A stretch of 8,852 nucleotides of DNA from JBLIRR01 sp049472395 (GTDB taxonomy: Bacteria > SZUA-182 > DTGQ01 > JBLIRR01). Below, piece after piece: positions 5,761-8,852 of the stretch. The stretch lies in NCBI GenBank assembly GCA_049472395.1, contig JBLIRR010000092.1, forward strand, positions 1-8,852. The letters are read 5' to 3'. Under the pieces are notes generated by a model. The model saw nothing but the letters and a program-made list of their open reading frames with translations, was not told where the DNA came from and searched no databases. Both the position numbers and the translations under genes were made by a program. The number at the start of each line of letters is the position of its first letter. Within the stretch, counting starts at the first letter, position 1.

Positions 5761-7941
5761 TCAGTTGGGGGCGCAATTTACATAATCATATGATGGCATT
5801 CCTCCTGGGCAGCTAAATGATCCTACAAGATTACTATGCATCACAGAAATATGATCCAACCATTCAGCTTTGTTTATGCAATAGATGGTGAATTCAGCAG
5901 AATCCTCTCCACCATATGGATCACGTACCGTTACCACCATCTCATAAGCTCCTTCGAATTGAGGATCGAATAGTATTACGCCAGACTCCTTGCCTATGAG
6001 AGGTTCTATCGATGGATCAAGCATATATGCAAAAGGATACGCTTTAAAATATGCGCTCCAGGTAAGGTTTTCAATATCTGATCTAAATTGGATGTCGGAG
6101 GTGAAGGTAAAAGAATCATGATCTGTTGCATATAACTGATATTCTTGAGGGCCTTCGCCAATATAGAAGATCTGATCATCAACATCTTCAATCACAGGTG
6201 GTGTATTGGTGACAGGATGATTCACCGCTTCAAAAGTGAATGATTTGACATCCTCTGACAATCCGTTGCTACATACTATGATAATCTGCATATTATCTAT
6301 TGTCGGCTCTGGAGGAATTGCCAGAACTGCAATTGTCGGCCAATAATCATACCCACCATAATATAATGACATAGCCACAGACATCACTTCCTGCGATGCT
6401 AAATAAGGCTTGCCGGATAAGCTGCTCCGGACACCACCGCGTTTTGAATAAAGTGGATAATAGGGAATTGGCTCTGTGCACTGTCCAGGCCGAACAAGTT
6501 TAGAGGCCAAACCGCTATCGGTGTTGGTGTCTGGAATACTTCCAGTAAACATTAACATATTGATCCCGCCGTCACTTGCTACTGGCCCCTCTGCCATTGT
6601 TGGATCAAGGAGCATCGGAACGTCTAAAGGATATACAAGTCGTGCATCTACAGTAATATCAGCGCCACCTGCGCCTAGGCCTATCACAATATTGTCACCT
6701 CCTGCTTGTATAGCTGCTCTTCTCACATCCTTCCATGTACAGTCTAATGTCGCCTCAAAGGTTCCTATTGCAGCAGCATAATCTGCTAAGCTGATAGCAG
6801 TATCAACCTCATCTATGGCATTCATTGCGCTTTTCTGCCAAAAAGCGAAGTTTGCTTCCTCCAGACTTATACCATTTAATTCTGCATACATAGCTGTATT
6901 TCCATAGGATATTTCATCATAGCAGCCATCTTCTCCTTCCATAGTATGCTTATAGGGTAAAATAGTATCCGCTACCTCGTCTGAGGCAAATATATATCTT
7001 CTGTATCCAACCGGAGGATCGAATATTTGTCCTTTTATATTATCAATATGAAAAAGATAAGGAGGACGCTCCGTACGATTACTTCTGGCTTTTGTCGATA
7101 CAACTATATTCTCACACCTGAATTCATTTCCACGAAGAACAACGCCGGTTAAGTTTTCAAAGGTACCCCCAATATTGGCAAGGACTTGAGCCAGATCTAC
7201 TTTAATAAGATGCCAATTGCCATCCACCGCCTCACGAATAATTTTCACCTCTATAAGAGTAGGATTGATGTCACGATCAAAGGGAACAAGGAAGGGATTA
7301 ATATACGCAGTATCCTCAGGAAGAGTCACAGGACACCTGGCTCCATTATCTTCTCTATACCCGGGGATCATATGAACCTCAACTAATCCGCTATTTATAA
7401 TAGCAATTACTTCATAGCTCGAAAAATGCTCAGATAAAGGAGCCTTCATTTCCAGGGAAAGTACTGAATTTTTGCGAGGAATCTCGGTCTCAAGCAGATA
7501 ACTTACAGTGTATTTTGGGAAACTCGGGAAAGGCATATTGGAAGGACTCGGGAAAGGCATATTGGAAGGATATAATAGTTCTAACACGCGGCTCTCTTTT
7601 TGATCATCATTAACAATTGAAAGCAATCCTGGACTTGTTGTCATTTCCCATAAATGAAAATCTATTGGATAGGTGGGCGCATGTTTTTGCCATCCCTGAT
7701 TGAGGGGACTTCCCCTATATTCGAAATTATCGATTATTATGATCCCTCGGTTTGCTTCTAATTGAGCATTAATAGAGGGAGAGGTGAATTTCCCAATATA
7801 TGGCTCATAATGTGACACTGGAGATGGCACTACCGGATAGCTCACGGCAGCCAAAGCTGGATCCCATGCACATAATAGAACAACAGCGAAGATAATTCCT
7901 CTTGCAGCATATACTTTCTTGTCGCTAATTGATTTATTCAT
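5761..7941 (-). CDS. Large secreted protein with C-terminal cadherin/Ig-like domain, unknown function
   Basis: This 726-residue protein has a Sec signal peptide: a basic start, a hydrophobic core at about 13-26, and DPALA before a probable cleavage near residue 31-32. Residues about 65-300 are beta-rich with a start (GIIIIDNFEYRGSPLNQGW) reminiscent of carbohydrate-binding jelly-roll domains. Residues about 310-575 match nothing I know. Residues about 579-690 begin NTPPVIEDVDDQ and end with FEGAYEMVVTVRDPYGGEDSAEF, the pattern of dystroglycan/cadherin-like Ig domains in extracellular bacterial proteins. A Cys-containing tail follows, with no sorting signal I recognise. GGAGGT (7948-7953, complement) lies 6 bp before the ATG. 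The gene runs against every other gene here and looks less AT-rich. It may be a passenger in an unusually long cassette or flanking chromosomal DNA. An in-frame 24-bp duplication lies in its 5' half. Confidence 0.8.
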   Translation of the reverse strand: MNKSISDKKVYAARGIIFAVVLLCAWDPALAAVSYPVVPSPVSHYEPYIGKFTSPSINAQLEANRGIIIIDNFEYRGSPLNQGWQKHAPTYPIDFHLWEMTTSPGLLSIVNDDQKESRVLELLYPSNMPFPSPSNMPFPSFPKYTVSYLLETEIPRKNSVLSLEMKAPLSEHFSSYEVIAIINSGLVEVHMIPGYREDNGARCPVTLPEDTAYINPFLVPFDRDINPTLIEVKIIREAVDGNWHLIKVDLAQVLANIGGTFENLTGVVLRGNEFRCENIVVSTKARSNRTERPPYLFHIDNIKGQIFDPPVGYRRYIFASDEVADTILPYKHTMEGEDGCYDEISYGNTAMYAELNGISLEEANFAFWQKSAMNAIDEVDTAISLADYAAAIGTFEATLDCTWKDVRRAAIQAGGDNIVIGLGAGGADITVDARLVYPLDVPMLLDPTMAEGPVASDGGINMLMFTGSIPDTNTDSGLASKLVRPGQCTEPIPYYPLYSKRGGVRSSLSGKPYLASQEVMSVAMSLYYGGYDYWPTIAVLAIPPEPTIDNMQIIIVCSNGLSEDVKSFTFEAVNHPVTNTPPVIEDVDDQIFYIGEGPQEYQLYATDHDSFTFTSDIQFRSDIENLTWSAYFKAYPFAYMLDPSIEPLIGKESGVILFDPQFEGAYEMVVTVRDPYGGEDSAEFTIYCINKAEWLDHISVMHSNLVGSFSCPGGMPSYDYVNCAPN
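7522..7569 (-). repeat. In-frame 24-bp tandem duplication
   Basis: The same 24 bp occurs at 7522-7545 and 7546-7569 with no difference. It encodes the peptide unit PSNMPFPS twice within the 726-residue secreted protein (about residues 125-140). As it is a multiple of three it keeps the frame. The lack of any substitution suggests a recent event. Confidence 0.95.
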
Positions 7942-7947
7942 ACTTTT

Positions 7948-7953
7948 ACCTCC
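7948..7953 (-). promoter_or_regulatory. Ribosome-binding site of the secreted-protein gene
   Basis: GGAGGT on the complement, 6 bp before ATG 7939-7941, is the strongest Shine-Dalgarno in the window and fixes the start that gives a complete signal peptide. Confidence 0.8.
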
Positions 7954-8126
7954 AATATTACTGGATTATTCTAATTATTTCACACCCTATTACTTATGCC
8001 AATTCCCCCTGTACTTCCACTCATAACATAATAAGTACCCCCAATTGAAAAAGATAAGGATTAAGTTATTTGAGCATTATAATCATCTATGTTAACCTCA
8101 TATTATTAAGATTAAGAATTAATGGT

Positions 8127-8155
8127 ATTATAACTCCATTTCAGAAAAATTTCAA
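8127..8155 (-). promoter_or_regulatory. Probable sigma-70 promoter for the secreted-protein gene
   Basis: Read on the complement, TTGAAA (8150-8155) and a perfect TATAAT (8127-8132) are separated by exactly 17 bp. Transcription would start near 8120 and give a leader of roughly 180 nt before the start codon. The surroundings are AT-rich, which raises the chance of a coincidental match, but both boxes and the spacing are good. Confidence 0.5.
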
Positions 8156-8316
8156 TCTATACAATTAGAAAAATTTTTTAATTTCAAAGGGTTAAAGAAT
8201 TGTAAAACCTTTCTGCGGTGCATTTATAATATCTTCTTGGTGGGATTTAGATTGAAAATAGAGAACAGCGATCTTAACTTAATAACTTAAGAAAAAAAAA
8301 TGAAAGGCAATTTAAG

Positions 8317-8451
8317 TTATAACAAAAAGCTCAACTTGACAGAAACCGCAGGCCGGTTTTTTGCCAAGCCCGGCTGTGGTTAGAGCATTTATCTTTTAAA
8401 GATAACATCTTGTTTTATCAGCGGTTTTGAACGGTGATCTTTACATTAGCC
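8317..8451 (+). other. attC-like element, long conserved family (copy C)
   Basis: The left core region is TTATAAC (8317-8323), followed by AACAAAAAG. AAACCGC (8343-8349) pairs with GCGGTTT (8421-8427), while the outer arms (TTGACAG versus TGAACGGTG) no longer pair well. The interior is nearly that of the copy at 4041: CCGCAGGCCG, GCCAAGCCCG, CTGTGGTTAGA, and a perfect palindrome TTATCTTTTAAAGATAA (8389-8405). The right core would be ATTAGCC (8445-8451), in which the usually invariant first G is A. Confidence 0.7.
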
Positions 8452-8463
8452 CAGAGATATTAA

Positions 8464-8852
8464 ATGAACCTTAATTGGTTATTCATTCCAACTATATTGT
8501 CTGCTTTTGGTTGTTTTAAAGTCGGGAATTATATATTTTCCAAATATAAAAGTCCATGGGTAAAAACTATACTTTTTATCATAAGTATCATACTTGCATT
8601 ACCCGGACTTCTTTTTGCAATATTCTATCTACACTTCTTTGATAATGCAAAATGGTTTTACGAATATCGATCTATTTCATTCACTGAGATAACCGCTGCA
8701 GGAGCAGGTCTCTTAGCAGGAGGACTGTATATATTAACAAAAAATTTTAAGATAGTATCAAAAACTTTTATACTGATCATTTTATTGCTTGGAATTATTA
8801 TTCCATATTCAAAACCGGTAATAGCACCTTTAAGATTAGACTCTTTTAAAGA
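8464..8852 (+). CDS. Multi-pass membrane protein, C-terminus beyond the window
   Basis: This ORF starts at ATG 8464 and is still open at the window edge (129 codons seen). It begins MNLNWLFIPTILSAFGCF and has about four hydrophobic segments: near residues 5-18, 34-56 (ending in the FYLHFFD turn), 72-92 and 99-115. It ends at the edge with PVIAPLRLDSFK. The layout of several N-terminal helices with a soluble part probably to follow resembles membrane-tethered cysteine-peptidase-like proteins I have seen, but that recollection cannot be tested on the visible part, so I leave the function open. The start lies 12 bp after the likely end of attC copy C, as expected of a cassette gene. The ribosome-binding site (AGAG, 8453-8456) is weak. 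Confidence 0.7.
   Translation, partial: MNLNWLFIPTILSAFGCFKVGNYIFSKYKSPWVKTILFIISIILALPGLLFAIFYLHFFDNAKWFYEYRSISFTEITAAGAGLLAGGLYILTKNFKIVSKTFILIILLLGIIIPYSKPVIAPLRLDSFK

Larger units (their letters stand above)
7942..8316. other. AT-rich intergenic stretch
   Basis: These 375 bp contain no ORF with coding character on either strand. The left part holds the ribosome-binding site, leader and a probable promoter of the reverse-strand secreted-protein gene. The right part, up to the attC at 8317, shows nothing I can name. Confidence 0.6.

Noticed and set aside
6476..6781. A 101-codon + strand ORF inside the secreted-protein gene
   Set aside because: It lies wholly opposite the reverse-strand gene, which has a signal peptide, a strong ribosome-binding site and domain-like composition; the + strand ORF has none of these.
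1..8852. CRISPR array, tRNA or rRNA genes
   Set aside because: The repeats present are attC-type elements separated by genes of different lengths, not short direct repeats with unique spacers. No tRNA cloverleaf or rRNA sequence was recognised on either strand.

Overview
The window looks like a stretch of an integron gene-cassette array, most likely a chromosomal or environmental integron of an AT-rich Gram-negative bacterium. The evidence is a series of mostly unrelated genes, nearly all on the + strand, separated by inverted-repeat elements with attC architecture: a core site near RYYYAAC, a stem with an extrahelical base on its left arm, and a core site near GTTRRRY, followed by the next gene. 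The Gram-negative assignment is inferred from a SPOR-domain protein, a GspG-type pseudopilin domain and a large Sec-exported protein. No integron integrase gene and no attI site are visible. The species cannot be named from the sequence.

Layout. (1) 42-99 attC, then an isoprenylcysteine-methyltransferase-like membrane protein (175-885), then a textbook 58-bp attC (908-965). (2) A 467-residue protein with a C-terminal TIR domain (1115-2518), a probable NADase-type defence effector, then a 118-bp attC (2513-2630). (3) A small membrane-anchored protein of unknown function (2655-3029), a perfect hairpin (3059-3095), a small multi-pass membrane protein (3069 or 3108 to 3467) and an attC-like element (3469-3582). 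(4) A membrane-anchored GspG-like domain (3586-3984) and a 130-bp attC with a 15-bp stem (4041-4170). (5) A zinc-ribbon membrane protein gene (4192-4729) broken by a 19-bp tandem duplication. (6) An apparently gene-free but strongly structured stretch (4753-5030) ending in an attC-like element whose two arms do not match (5031-5162). (7) A SPOR-domain protein (about 5189-5692) with no standard start codon near its natural N-terminus. (8) A 726-residue secreted protein on the opposite strand (5761-7941) with a good Shine-Dalgarno and a plausible promoter, followed by a 375-bp AT-rich non-coding stretch. (9) A further attC of the long family (8317-8451) and the start of a membrane protein that runs off the end (8464-8852).

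The genes do not form a pathway. They look like independent cargo: one likely immune effector, several envelope-associated proteins (methyltransferase, SPOR, GspG-like, zinc ribbon plus transmembrane segments) and unknowns. Three long attC elements (4041, 5031, 8317) share a conserved interior with two sub-hairpins and so belong to one family. The first two attC sites are short and of a different type, so the array mixes cassettes of different origin. The reverse-strand gene appears richer in G+C than its neighbours and is the odd one out.
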